From Marinobacterium rhizophilum DSM 18822 (lineage in GTDB: Bacteria > Pseudomonadota > Gammaproteobacteria > Pseudomonadales > Balneatricaceae): DNA of 64,000 nt. The stretch lies in the NCBI RefSeq assembly GCF_000378045.1, contig NZ_KB899092.1, forward strand, positions 1-64,000. Reading direction: 5' to 3'. The translations under genes were made by a program, and so were the position numbers. Below, piece by piece: positions 44,945-53,563 of this stretch; position 1 is the stretch's first letter; each line of letters begins with the position of its first letter. Under the pieces are notes generated by a model, which saw nothing but the letters and a program-made list of their open reading frames with translations, was not told the DNA's origin and ran no database searches.

Positions 44945-44953
44945 GGCTACGTT

Positions 44954-44979
44954 GCCCCGGGGACCACTGGCCCCGGGGC
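44954..44979 (+). terminator. Hairpin after the TSP3 gene
   Basis: GCCCCGGGG-ACCACTGG-CCCCGGGGC, a perfect 9-bp GC stem 10 bases after the stop codon. No T-run, so it may work with Rho or stabilise the 3' end. Confidence 0.55.
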
Positions 44980-45049
44980 CCAATGCTCTGCCAACGACAA
45001 CCGAGGCGGATGCCCCAAGCAACGGACGCTGAAAACGGAGGAGCCCACC

Positions 45050-46894
45050 ATGCGGTACCCATTGACCTTTTCAGCCGGGATACGATCCCTTCGAATAGAA
45101 TGGATCCGCAGAGCCAGTAAGTCTGGTGCGTTGGTGCTGGCCACCGCCCTCATGGTTTCTCTCTTCCCGCCAAAGACCCAAGCCGAAAGTTGGAATGACA
45201 TGTTTAAAGGCATGGCCCGAGACATGATCGAGGAGGGCACGCGGGCTATCCGGGAAAGCAACGACCGTTCCGACCGAAACAATCGACAACAACAACCGTA
45301 CGAGCAGCAACCCCATCAGCCCTACCAGCAACCCCAACAGCAGTACCAATACCAGCAACCCGCTCAGCAGCCTGTACAACGCTCAAGCCAGTATTCCAGA
45401 GCCCAGATCCAAGACATCCAAACCCGTCTCCAAATGCTGGGCTACAACCCCGGCCCGGCCGATGGCCTGTTTGGCGACAAGACGGCCAAGGCGATTGCGC
45501 AGTTTGAGATTGACCAGGGGTTGCCGGTGACGGGAAAGCCAGGTCGGACGCTGATAATCGCACTTCACAGCGCCGTAGCACAGTCGAACCGGAGCTATCA
45601 GGCAGGTGCCGGGGCTCGGGCGGGACAGTCGATTGGGCAATCAGCGTCGAGTCGATCGGAGCTTTCTCCTTCAGTGCCTGATATGTCGAAGGATCCAACG
45701 GTACAGGCGATGACGCGCTGCATGAACGCCTACACCCAGTGTCGTAGGCAGTCACTTGCTTCTCCACAAGTGTGTGCGCAGCAATATAGAGTCTGTTTAG
45801 TCGGCGAACCCACTGAATATCGTCCGGTGAAGCCGAGAAAAGAGAGTGCTGTCGCCCACCAGAAGCTCACTCCATCGAAGCCAGAGTCGGTTCACCAAAA
45901 GGCCCACAAGCTGCCAGATCCTGACCCTATAGAGGAAGTCAAAGCGACAGCGATTGCTGCCGCACAGACCCTAAACGCAGCGCAAGATAAAGACGTTTCG
46001 GTGGGTAAACAGGCAGAGGTCCCTCAAATCGATCAGCGAGAGCTTCAATTAAAAACTTCGACGACCCGAAGGACACTTATAACCACCAGTCCTACTGAGT
46101 TCTTCTGGACAAGTATGGGTAACGAGCTGAATCAGGCCGCGACTACCTTGCATCAAGTTAACGAACGAAACAAAGCACTGCGTCGGCATGCCCGCAAGCT
46201 ACACAAGGCGTTAGAGGTCTGCTGTTCCTGCTCCTACAGGAATGAAATACTCGATGAATTCATCAAATGGCAGGCGGAAGCCCTCTGGAGCACCCAGGTA
46301 ACCCAAAATGCGATGGGGACATTGCAGGGAAATGTTGATTTTGGGCACCTGATCCCGTCACGGGAGCAGGACAGGGAAAGGCTAATTGCAATGGCTCCAC
46401 CACCCTGCGAGCCTCCTACTGATATCCCTGAACCCTCGGTAGAGGCTAACGACAGAGGTATCTCAGTCAATCGTAAAGTAGATTGGGGGCTGGTACCGGA
46501 CAACTTCCGGCTACCAACACCGCCCAAGAAGCAGACACGTGGTGATCTGCTGTATACAGCACATGTACAGATACCCGGGCGTCTGAGGACAACTGCGATT
46601 GATTATTACAACCGACATAGGCTCCCTGGCTATGATGACCTGACACGAATAGAAGAGGACATCTATGAAAAAGATGTGGCCCCGTTCAGGGATGATCCTG
46701 TGCTTCACTGTTACTACGTGAGCCCTGACTTCCAGGGGTCTAAGGTCATTCGGTACTGGTATCGGAAACGACCGGATGAGTTCGATGCTAATTATCTGAG
46801 ATCGCGCCTGAGAAACCACCCGATACTCCATATCAGGGCGCCAAATGACAAGTGTCCACAGGACATCGATACGGCGATGGCGATGCAGTTTTAG
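45050..46894 (+). CDS. Secreted Gln-rich protein with peptidoglycan-binding domain
   Basis: A 614-aa protein. The N-terminus is long and basic before a hydrophobic span (SGALVLATALMVSLFPPKTQ) and a possible cleavage site AES. A Gln/Pro/Tyr-rich linker follows (residues 78-115). PG_binding_1 is at about residues 120-175 (IQTRLQMLGYNPGPADGLFG). The C-terminal ~350 residues are not recognised; Cys pairs (CMNAYTQCRR, CCSCSYRNE) suggest disulfides. GGAGG precedes the ATG. It may act on or anchor to the cell wall and is next to the quorum-linked exoprotein. Confidence 0.75.
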   Translation: MRYPLTFSAGIRSLRIEWIRRASKSGALVLATALMVSLFPPKTQAESWNDMFKGMARDMIEEGTRAIRESNDRSDRNNRQQQPYEQQPHQPYQQPQQQYQYQQPAQQPVQRSSQYSRAQIQDIQTRLQMLGYNPGPADGLFGDKTAKAIAQFEIDQGLPVTGKPGRTLIIALHSAVAQSNRSYQAGAGARAGQSIGQSASSRSELSPSVPDMSKDPTVQAMTRCMNAYTQCRRQSLASPQVCAQQYRVCLVGEPTEYRPVKPRKESAVAHQKLTPSKPESVHQKAHKLPDPDPIEEVKATAIAAAQTLNAAQDKDVSVGKQAEVPQIDQRELQLKTSTTRRTLITTSPTEFFWTSMGNELNQAATTLHQVNERNKALRRHARKLHKALEVCCSCSYRNEILDEFIKWQAEALWSTQVTQNAMGTLQGNVDFGHLIPSREQDRERLIAMAPPPCEPPTDIPEPSVEANDRGISVNRKVDWGLVPDNFRLPTPPKKQTRGDLLYTAHVQIPGRLRTTAIDYYNRHRLPGYDDLTRIEEDIYEKDVAPFRDDPVLHCYYVSPDFQGSKVIRYWYRKRPDEFDANYLRSRLRNHPILHIRAPNDKCPQDIDTAMAMQF

Positions 46895-47029
46895 GTGTTG
46901 GCGTATGGGTAACGGGATAGCGACTGCTTCTTTACGAAGTTCAAGCCCGCATTTCCCGCTAAAATGCGCTGAGCCTTACTTTTCCCGACCAGCCTCCATT
47001 CAGGGCATGCCTCATAATTCGGGGATGCT

Positions 47030-47057
47030 GCCCGACGGTACAAGACCGCCGTCGGGC
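47030..47057. terminator. Bidirectional hairpin between convergent genes
   Basis: GCCCGACGG / CCGTCGGGC stem between the PG-binding protein and the Spy-like gene, with no T-run. Confidence 0.5.
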
Positions 47058-47064
47058 GTTGCGG

Positions 47065-47619
47065 TTACCAGCCCATCATGCCTTGCCGGCCGAACTCGTG
47101 CAGCTTGTCTTTCTGTTCCGGCGTCAGCAGCTCTTCAATCTGGCTCTGCGTCTCTATCCAGTCCTTGGTCATTTGCTGGCTCAGATCGAATACACGCTGC
47201 TGCTGCTCACCGATTGCCTCGGCATCGCGCTTTTCGGCGAAGAAGAGCTGACGTAGCTTGGCGGACTCTTCATGCATCTTGCCCATGAGGTCCCAACGTT
47301 TCTTCTGTAACTCCTGATGGATCTGAGAAACCTTTTGCTGCTGATCGTCATTCAGCTCGAGCATCTGGAACATGCCGCCATAACCGTGCATCGGTGCGCA
47401 GCCGCCCATCATGCCCGGCCCCATCATCGAGCCATATCCCATGCCGTATCCCATGCCATGGCCCTGTGCCGCCCAGTCGGGATGATCTTTTCCGCCTGTA
47501 CCCATCATGGAACCGGACATCATGCCGGAGCCGTGCGCAAATACCGTGGATGCGTTACCAAGAAGACCTAGCGTCAGTGCCAACGCAAGCCCTGCGTGCT
47601 TCGCCCGTGGTGCTTTCAT
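47065..47619 (-). CDS. Spy/CpxP-family periplasmic protein, Met/His/Gly-rich
   Basis: A 184-aa protein. Signal peptide ends at VFA before HGSGMM. Residues 30-80 are rich in Met, Gly and His (MGYGMGYGSMMGPGMMGG), a likely metal-binding stretch (Cu/Ag/Zn type). Residues about 85-175 form the Spy/CpxP helical bundle (MLELNDDQQQKVSQIHQELQ; LTPEQKDKLHEF). Probably a periplasmic chaperone or metal sensor. An FNR-like box lies about 100 bases upstream. The MFS gene is on the same strand, further upstream. Confidence 0.85.
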   Translation of the reverse strand: MKAPRAKHAGLALALTLGLLGNASTVFAHGSGMMSGSMMGTGGKDHPDWAAQGHGMGYGMGYGSMMGPGMMGGCAPMHGYGGMFQMLELNDDQQQKVSQIHQELQKKRWDLMGKMHEESAKLRQLFFAEKRDAEAIGEQQQRVFDLSQQMTKDWIETQSQIEELLTPEQKDKLHEFGRQGMMGW

Positions 47620-47712
47620 CGCTCAAACCTCTGCTGTTTCGAATTCATGAAGGCGCGTACTGCGCCAATGCGCTCTTTCATACCCATGCTAGTCCGGAAT
47701 TGGATTCAGGTT

Positions 47713-47726
47713 CTGATACAGATCAA
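47713..47726 (-). promoter_or_regulatory. FNR/Anr-like operator upstream of the Spy-like gene
   Basis: On the minus strand TTGATCTGTATCAG matches TTGAT-N4-ATCAA with one mismatch. It lies about 95 bases upstream of the start codon. Weaker than the site at 3460. Confidence 0.4.
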
Positions 47727-47917
47727 CGAAAGGGACGAGCGTGCGCTCACATTGAACTGGCAGCCTCTGTGGGGGCATTTTCCTGGATAAGCGGCAGCAC
47801 TGCTTCGGGAACGGGTCGTGAAAGAATGCGGAATGCCTTCACTGAAAAGGCTAACGGCGGGCCGCACGATTAACAGGTAGACGTTGCTTCAGTTGCCGCG
47901 CCGGTTTAGGCGATGTC

Positions 47918-49120
47918 TTACTCTTTTTCGTGCTGCAGGCCGGGTTTCCAGCGCAGGCCCATGAGCGCAATGACGCAGAAGGCCGCCCCTGTATAGAAGG
48001 TGGCTGATGCGCCGAGGCGGTCCCACAATAATCCGGCAATGACGCTGGCCAGCAGCATGGCAAGGCCGCAAACAAGGTTGAAGAAGCCAAACGCGGTGCC
48101 GCGCAGGTCGGCGGGTGCGGTTTTCGCCACCATTGTCGCCAGCAGCCCCTGGGTAATGCCCATATGCAGGCCCCAGAGTGAAACGCCCGCCAGTATTACA
48201 GACCAGTGTGCCTCGATGGCCAGGACCAGGTCGGCAGCGATCAGTACCAGTAAGCCGAAGGTGAGTAGTTTATGGTGGCTCATGCGGTCCGAAAGCTGGC
48301 CAAAGGGGTATGCCGAAAGAGAATAGATCAGGCTCATCAGGACCATGACCAGCGGCACCAGGGCGACGGGGATGCCGCCCTGCAGTGCCCGCAATACCAG
48401 AAAGGCCTCACTGAAGCGCGCGAGTGTAAACACGGCACCCACCATCACCACCCACCAGTACGGCATGCCGAGGCGACGAAGGTTGTCGCGACGGATCGGG
48501 TTGGTGCGCGGTACGCCCTGGGGCGGGGCGGGCTCGTGCAGGCCGAAGATCAGCAGGCCGACGGCCGCCAGGGCTGGAATCGTGGCAACCCAGAATACGG
48601 CCCGAAAGTCATTGGCCCACAAGAGCATCAGCCCCACCGCGAGTAGCGGGCCGAGAAATGCGCCGACGGTATCGAGTGACTGGCGCAGGCCGAATGCAGC
48701 CCCACGCAGGTGCGAGGGTGTGATATCTGCGACAAGCGCATCGCGTGGTGCGCCACGAATGCCTTTTCCGACCCGATCCAGTACTCGGGCCGACAACAGG
48801 AAGCCGATCGTTGGTGCGATGGCAAACAGGGGTTTTGCTATGGCGGCCAGGCCGTAGCCGAGTACAGCGAGCCCTTTGCGCTTGCCCAGATAGTCACTGA
48901 TTGATCCGGAAAATACCTTGACGATCAGCGCCGTGGACTCCGCCAGTCCTTCAATGAAGCCTACGGCTAACGCGCTGGCACCCAGTGTAGTGACCATGAA
49001 CATCGGCAACAGACTGTGGATCATCTCGGAGGACATGTCCATCAGCATGCTGACAAAGCCCAGTATCCATATTCCGGTCGGAATTTTCCTCAGCGCGGCG
49101 CCCGCGGTATCGGTTTTCAT
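47918..49120 (-). CDS. MFS transporter
   Basis: A 400-aa major facilitator with about 12 spans. Motifs: SGSISDYLGKRKGLAVLGYG (motif A), RVLDRVGKGIRGAPRDALVA and AAFGLRQSLDTVGAFLGPLL. This resembles MFS members annotated as drug or metal resistance, but the substrate is unknown. ATG 49120 with AGGA is preferred over TTG 49162. The downstream Spy-like gene is about 300 bases away on the same strand. Confidence 0.88.
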   Translation of the reverse strand: MKTDTAGAALRKIPTGIWILGFVSMLMDMSSEMIHSLLPMFMVTTLGASALAVGFIEGLAESTALIVKVFSGSISDYLGKRKGLAVLGYGLAAIAKPLFAIAPTIGFLLSARVLDRVGKGIRGAPRDALVADITPSHLRGAAFGLRQSLDTVGAFLGPLLAVGLMLLWANDFRAVFWVATIPALAAVGLLIFGLHEPAPPQGVPRTNPIRRDNLRRLGMPYWWVVMVGAVFTLARFSEAFLVLRALQGGIPVALVPLVMVLMSLIYSLSAYPFGQLSDRMSHHKLLTFGLLVLIAADLVLAIEAHWSVILAGVSLWGLHMGITQGLLATMVAKTAPADLRGTAFGFFNLVCGLAMLLASVIAGLLWDRLGASATFYTGAAFCVIALMGLRWKPGLQHEKE

Positions 49121-49377
49121 GCGTCCTGTGCCGTTTGCCTTGATCGATTCGCAGTTTTTCAACTGTTCTTTAAAGCACTAGCAGACGCACCCGGGATGGT
49201 GCAACCGGGTTGTGATTGATTTCCGGTCGGCTCCGGCAGCAGGGCGCTGCGTGCGGTGCGCTGGCCGATAGCGCCAATCTGCGCCAGACTTTGCGCAATC
49301 GGTGCCGGCATCGGCGGCGCAGACTGGGAAGCGTGGAGTGTCAAAAACGCAGCGGCGAATGAACGAAGGAACATGCC

Positions 49378-49695
49378 ATGGACGCAGAGTTAGCAGATTC
49401 GGCGGTGACGCTGAGCGCGGAGTACATTGCGGGGCTGTCAGTGCTGGCCACGGTGGGGCTGGTGGTGATGTGGGGGCTGTTTTGGCGCGCAGTGGCCCAT
49501 TCCAAGGAAAATATCATGGATATACTGCGCAGCCCGTCATTTTTCAAAACTGTTACGGTGATGGGCGTGATTGCGGCCACGGTGGTGCTGAGTCTGGCCG
49601 GGCGGCTTGAAGGCAATATTACCGGCGCAATTCTCAGCGGTATCGCGGGCTATGTGCTGGGGCAGCTGTCGAGCAAGAGCGACGCGGACAGGTAG
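49378..49695 (+). CDS. Small membrane protein (105 aa)
   Basis: Two hydrophobic segments (about residues 17-37 and 58-75) and a third weaker one near the C-terminus (ITGAILSGIAGYVLGQLSSK). No family was recognised. GAAGGAAC gives a ribosome site. The stop codon (TAG at 49693-49695) overlaps the left end of a MITE, so the insertion may have set the C-terminus. Confidence 0.7.
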   Translation: MDAELADSAVTLSAEYIAGLSVLATVGLVVMWGLFWRAVAHSKENIMDILRSPSFFKTVTVMGVIAATVVLSLAGRLEGNITGAILSGIAGYVLGQLSSKSDADR

Positions 49696-49985
49696 CAGCC
49701 TGTCGGACTTACCACTGATCTACTCGGCTCGGGCATCCTGCTTCGCCCTACCTCCTGCATCCATGCAGTCGTGCGGGAAAGCCGCTTCTCTTATGCAAAG
49801 AGGGGTCATTTTATGTACTCTTTTTTACTCGTCGCAGGCTCCTCGGCCTGCGGCCCCGCTAAAGCGGTTCTTTCCACTTCGTTCCAAGTGTTAAATAGAA
49901 CCACTATTCGCCTCAAAAGAGCTCAAAAACTGCCGCAAATCGGTCTTTCCCTCGCTACGATCGGCCAACTCCGACAGGCTGCTAG
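49692..49985. mobile_element. MITE-like element, copy C
   Basis: Ends GTAGCAGCCTGTCGGACTT / CCGACAGGCTGCTAG. The interior is nearly the same as copy A in the segment CTCGTCGCAGGCTCCTCGGC ... TTAAATAGAACCACTATTCG. It adds a block (ACCACTGATCTACTCGGC) shared with copy D. About 290 bp; no ORF of its own. Flanks are GTAG/CTAG. Confidence 0.75.
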
Positions 49986-50087
49986 GTTTGTGATTCCGGG
50001 CCGGCACTTCGATGCAGCCTTTCCTGATACGGATATTACGCTGTGACTGCCCGGGCCAAGCGCTGCCGGCCCGGGCGCTGTGCCAGT

Positions 50088-50948
50088 TTATTCCACCAGG
50101 GTATCTTTGCGGTAGCGGAACGGGTGTGCCGGGTAGGTACCCATGATGCGCACGTCCTTGGCGAAGAAATCCAGTTCCTGCAATGCGTACTGCATGGAGC
50201 GCTGATCCGGGTGACCTTCGACATCCAGGTGGAAGCTGGTGGCCTGCATCGTATCTGAGGCCATGTAGCTTTCCAGCTTGATGGCGTTGACGCCGTTGGT
50301 GGCAAATCCGCCCAGTGCCTTGTACAGCGCGGCCGGCATGTTGCGCACGGCAAACATGATGGAGGTCATGAAGGTGACCGCCGGATCGAACGCCGGCATC
50401 TGGCTGGTCTTGGATAAAATCAGGAAGCGCGTGGTGTTGCCGGTTTTGTCCTGGAAGTTGTCCCGCAGGATATCCAGGCCGTAGAGCTCGGCGGCCAGGC
50501 TTGATGCGATGGCGGCCTGATGCTTTTTGGGTGCGGCTGCAAGTTCCGCGGCGGCACCTGCCGTGTCCAGGCTGGCGATGGGTTCAATTCCCAGAGACTT
50601 GAGGTGGGTATCGCACTGGGCCAGCGCCTGGGGGTGGGACGCAGCTTCGGTGATGTCTTCGATGCGGCTGCCCGGAATGCCAAGCAGGCAGTGATTCACC
50701 GGCTCAAAGTGTTCGCCGATAATATGCAGCTCGGTTTTGGGCATCAGGCGGTAGATTTCCTCCACCCGGCCCGCGGTGGAGTTCTCCAGCGGAATCATGG
50801 CAAGGTCGGCTTCCTCGCGTTCCACCATAAACATGGCGTCGGCAAAGGTCTCGCAGGCAAAGGCGTCCATTTCCGGATGAACACGGACGCAGGACAGGTG
50901 CGAATAGGCACCTTTGTAACCCTGGAATGCGATGATCTTGTTGCTCAC
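50088..50948 (-). CDS. pheA: Monofunctional prephenate dehydratase
   Basis: A 286-aa enzyme. Residues about 5-185 are the catalytic domain (IAFQGYKGAYSHLS; the Thr of TTRFLIL). Residues about 200-280 are an ACT domain. The usual Phe-binding ESRP is replaced by LESYM (AIKLESYMASDTMQATSFHL), the form typical of alphaproteobacterial enzymes. There is no fused chorismate mutase, unlike many gammaproteobacterial PheA. It converts prephenate to phenylpyruvate. The ATG at 50948 is fixed by the family start. Confidence 0.92.
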   Translation of the reverse strand: MSNKIIAFQGYKGAYSHLSCVRVHPEMDAFACETFADAMFMVEREEADLAMIPLENSTAGRVEEIYRLMPKTELHIIGEHFEPVNHCLLGIPGSRIEDITEAASHPQALAQCDTHLKSLGIEPIASLDTAGAAAELAAAPKKHQAAIASSLAAELYGLDILRDNFQDKTGNTTRFLILSKTSQMPAFDPAVTFMTSIMFAVRNMPAALYKALGGFATNGVNAIKLESYMASDTMQATSFHLDVEGHPDQRSMQYALQELDFFAKDVRIMGTYPAHPFRYRKDTLVE

Positions 50949-51048
50949 GATAACCGACCTTGAAAATCAGATTGCTGTAATGGGGCGGCCATTATTGCAT
51001 AGCCGCGCAGGGCTGGAAAAATATTATGATCCGGATGCCCTGATGCAA

Positions 51049-51651
51049 TCAGGAATCGGTACTGGTGGGCGTTTCAATCCGGCGGGCCGTCCAGTAGTGG
51101 CGCTTCCAGTAGGGGTTGCGCATATCGGAGATGATCACGCCCTGGCTGGTGGAGGCATGCAGGAAACGGCCATTTTCAATATAGATACCGGCGTGCCGGC
51201 CAAAGGTGCCGGTCTTGAAAAACACCAAATCACCCGCGCGCAGTTGCTTGGCGGTGATGGTATCGCCCACGGCGAGCAGACCTTCGGTGGTGCGTGGCAG
51301 CTCCTGGTTAAAGTACGTGCGAAAGCCATGCTGAATTAGTGCGGAGCAGTCGATGCCATTACGGCCGGTGCCCCCATAGAGGTAAGGTGTGCCACGCCAC
51401 TCGCGGTGCAGCTCGTACAGCCGACTGACGATGTTCTGTGCCGGTGACGGCGTTTCGGCTGGCACGACTACATCGGCGGGGGGGAGCGTAACGACGGGCC
51501 CGGAGCAGCCGTGCAGCAGTGCCAGGCAAAGGCCGGCGAGCAGCACCAGAGCACCACGGGTCGCGCGGCAGTGGCGGCGCTGATAGCGACCGGCATCGGG
51601 CCTTGCATGGGGTGTTGGATTGAGCGCGGTGCTGCTGGATGTAGTTGTCAT
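51049..51651 (-). CDS. NlpC/P60 lipoprotein peptidase
   Basis: A 200-aa lipoprotein with lipobox LLHGCSG (about residues 45-51). NlpC/P60 follows: catalytic Cys in GRNGIDCSALIQHG, His in GTFGRHAGIYIENG, and a third polar residue in FLHASTSQG. It cleaves peptide cross-links in murein. The N-terminus (about 30 residues before the signal) is unusually long, so an internal start may be used. Confidence 0.88.
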   Translation of the reverse strand: MTTTSSSTALNPTPHARPDAGRYQRRHCRATRGALVLLAGLCLALLHGCSGPVVTLPPADVVVPAETPSPAQNIVSRLYELHREWRGTPYLYGGTGRNGIDCSALIQHGFRTYFNQELPRTTEGLLAVGDTITAKQLRAGDLVFFKTGTFGRHAGIYIENGRFLHASTSQGVIISDMRNPYWKRHYWTARRIETPTSTDS

Positions 51652-51813
51652 GGCCGCGTTCGGCGCTCCCTGCGAAAGTGTCCTAGCTTATTATCGTGCG
51701 GCGGTTAGAGTTAGCTTAGCCCAAACGATCAACGGACGGAGTAAAAGCTGTGGGGCTTTTCAACAGCCTTTTAATCCATCCGATTGTTGGTTAAAGCTCG
51801 AGTTGAGCCTAAA

Positions 51814-53283
51814 TCAGCTGCGGGCCTTGTGGCTGTCACGACCGCTGTTTGAGCGGGTGCTGCTCTGCCCGTTGTCACGCGTGTTACGGCGCGCGTCGCT
51901 TGTGCGGCTGCGTGGCTTGCTGGCCGCCGGGCTGCCCGCGCTGTTTCCTGACGTGTTGCCTGCGCTGCGGGGTTTGGCCGTGCTGCTGCGCTGCTCGCCG
52001 GCGGCGTCGGGCTGGCGTGGTGTGGCCGGGCGCGGGCCCTTGCTTTTCTTGTGTGACTTGCCGGTCTTCAGCTCGGTCTTTTTCTTCGCCTTGGACTTGG
52101 CCTTGCTTTTTTTGGCTTGCTTGTCGGCCCGGGGTTCAGGCTTGGTGGGTTCCAGGCCCGCTATCTTGCGGCGTTTGAGCGGCTGTTGCAGGTAGCGCTC
52201 GATGCGCCCGACTCTTGGCCAGTCCAGCGAATCGACGATAGACAGCGCGATACCCTGCGAGCCGTCACGCCCGGCACGTCCGGCGCGGTGAATATAGGAA
52301 TCGGCCTTGAGCGGCAGGTTCAGGTTGATGACATGGGTGATGTTCGCCAGATCGAGGCCGCGGGAGGCAACATCGGTGGCCACCAGTACCTTAAGCCGGC
52401 CACGGCGAAGTTGCTTCATGTGCAGGGTGCGTTCGCCCTGGTCCATTTCGCCGTGCAGGCCGTCACACATGATGCCCATGGCGCGCACGATCGAAACCCA
52501 TTGTTCAACCTGCTTGCGCGTGTTGACGAATACCATTGCCTGATCGATGGTTTCGTCGCTGATCAGTGCCTTGAACAGCGCCAGCTTGTGTTCGTCGTTA
52601 TCGGCCCGCAGGATGGCATGCTCGATATTGCCGGCGACGGAGCGCGCGTTGCTGACAGCAACCTGGCTGGCTTCGGGCTTGAGCAGTTTGCCGGCCAGCA
52701 GCTGGATGGCGGCGGATTCCAGCGTGGCGGAGAACATCAGCGTCTGGTGATCGACCGGCACCAGGCTGGCGACTTCGTTTAGCGGCTCCTGAAAGCCCAG
52801 GTCCAGCATGCGGTCGGCTTCGTCGATGACCAGCAGGTTGACGTCGCTGAGATCGACCCAGCCCTTTTCGTCCAACTCAAGCAGGCGGCCCGGCGTGGCG
52901 ATCAGCAGGTCCATGCCGGCTTCCAGAATCTGTTTCTGGTTGCCATAGGGCACGCCGCCGACGATCAGGGCGCAGTCCATGGACAGCTCGGCGGCAAAGG
53001 ATTCCACCACCCGCAGAATCTGGCTGGCCAGCTCCCGGGTGGGGCTCAGAATCAGCACGCGCGGTGACAGGCCTGTGCGCGGTGGCTGATCCAGCAAGTG
53101 CTGCAGCGCAGGCAACAGGAAGGCGAGCGTTTTGCCACTGCCGGTGGGCGCGGTGGCAAGGATGTCCTGGCCATCGAGGGTCAGCGGAATGGATTGCTGC
53201 TGGATCGGTGTCGGGCTTGAAAAGCCGGACTCGATCAGGTGCTGTTGCAGTTCGAGATCTAAATCGAGGTCGAGAAAGGACAT
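51814..53283 (-). CDS. DEAD-box RNA helicase with basic tail
   Basis: A 489-aa helicase. Motifs: Q-motif (GFSSPTPIQQQSIPLTL), I (APTGSGKT), Ia (PTRELASQ), II (VIDEADRML), III (FSATL) and VI (HRAGRAGRDG). The C-terminal ~130 residues are a Lys/Arg/Ser-rich low-complexity tail, as in SrmB/RhlE relatives. It works in RNA remodelling such as ribosome assembly. Divergent from rapA. Confidence 0.93.
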   Translation of the reverse strand: MSFLDLDLDLELQQHLIESGFSSPTPIQQQSIPLTLDGQDILATAPTGSGKTLAFLLPALQHLLDQPPRTGLSPRVLILSPTRELASQILRVVESFAAELSMDCALIVGGVPYGNQKQILEAGMDLLIATPGRLLELDEKGWVDLSDVNLLVIDEADRMLDLGFQEPLNEVASLVPVDHQTLMFSATLESAAIQLLAGKLLKPEASQVAVSNARSVAGNIEHAILRADNDEHKLALFKALISDETIDQAMVFVNTRKQVEQWVSIVRAMGIMCDGLHGEMDQGERTLHMKQLRRGRLKVLVATDVASRGLDLANITHVINLNLPLKADSYIHRAGRAGRDGSQGIALSIVDSLDWPRVGRIERYLQQPLKRRKIAGLEPTKPEPRADKQAKKSKAKSKAKKKTELKTGKSHKKSKGPRPATPRQPDAAGEQRSSTAKPRSAGNTSGNSAGSPAASKPRSRTSDARRNTRDNGQSSTRSNSGRDSHKARS

Positions 53284-53563
53284 CGTTCGTGGGTTCGCCA
53301 GCTAAACTGTTTTGAATGGCTGCATAGAATACAGCAAAAGCGCCATCACAGGCGTGCATTAATTTCGCAGTCTTGGATAGGTTTGCGCACAGGGCAGGCC
53401 GGTTTGGCGCCGACTGCCAGGTAGCCGGCAGCCCGCAGTGAGTCATGCAGGGCGTGAAATCAGGCAAGTCAGTGCCACAGGCGCGTTGCGACTTGTTCAT
53501 AGAGGCCCCAGCCCCTATCATGCGCAGCCTAAAACATTCAGCAGTGAAAGCGAGTAAAGTACA

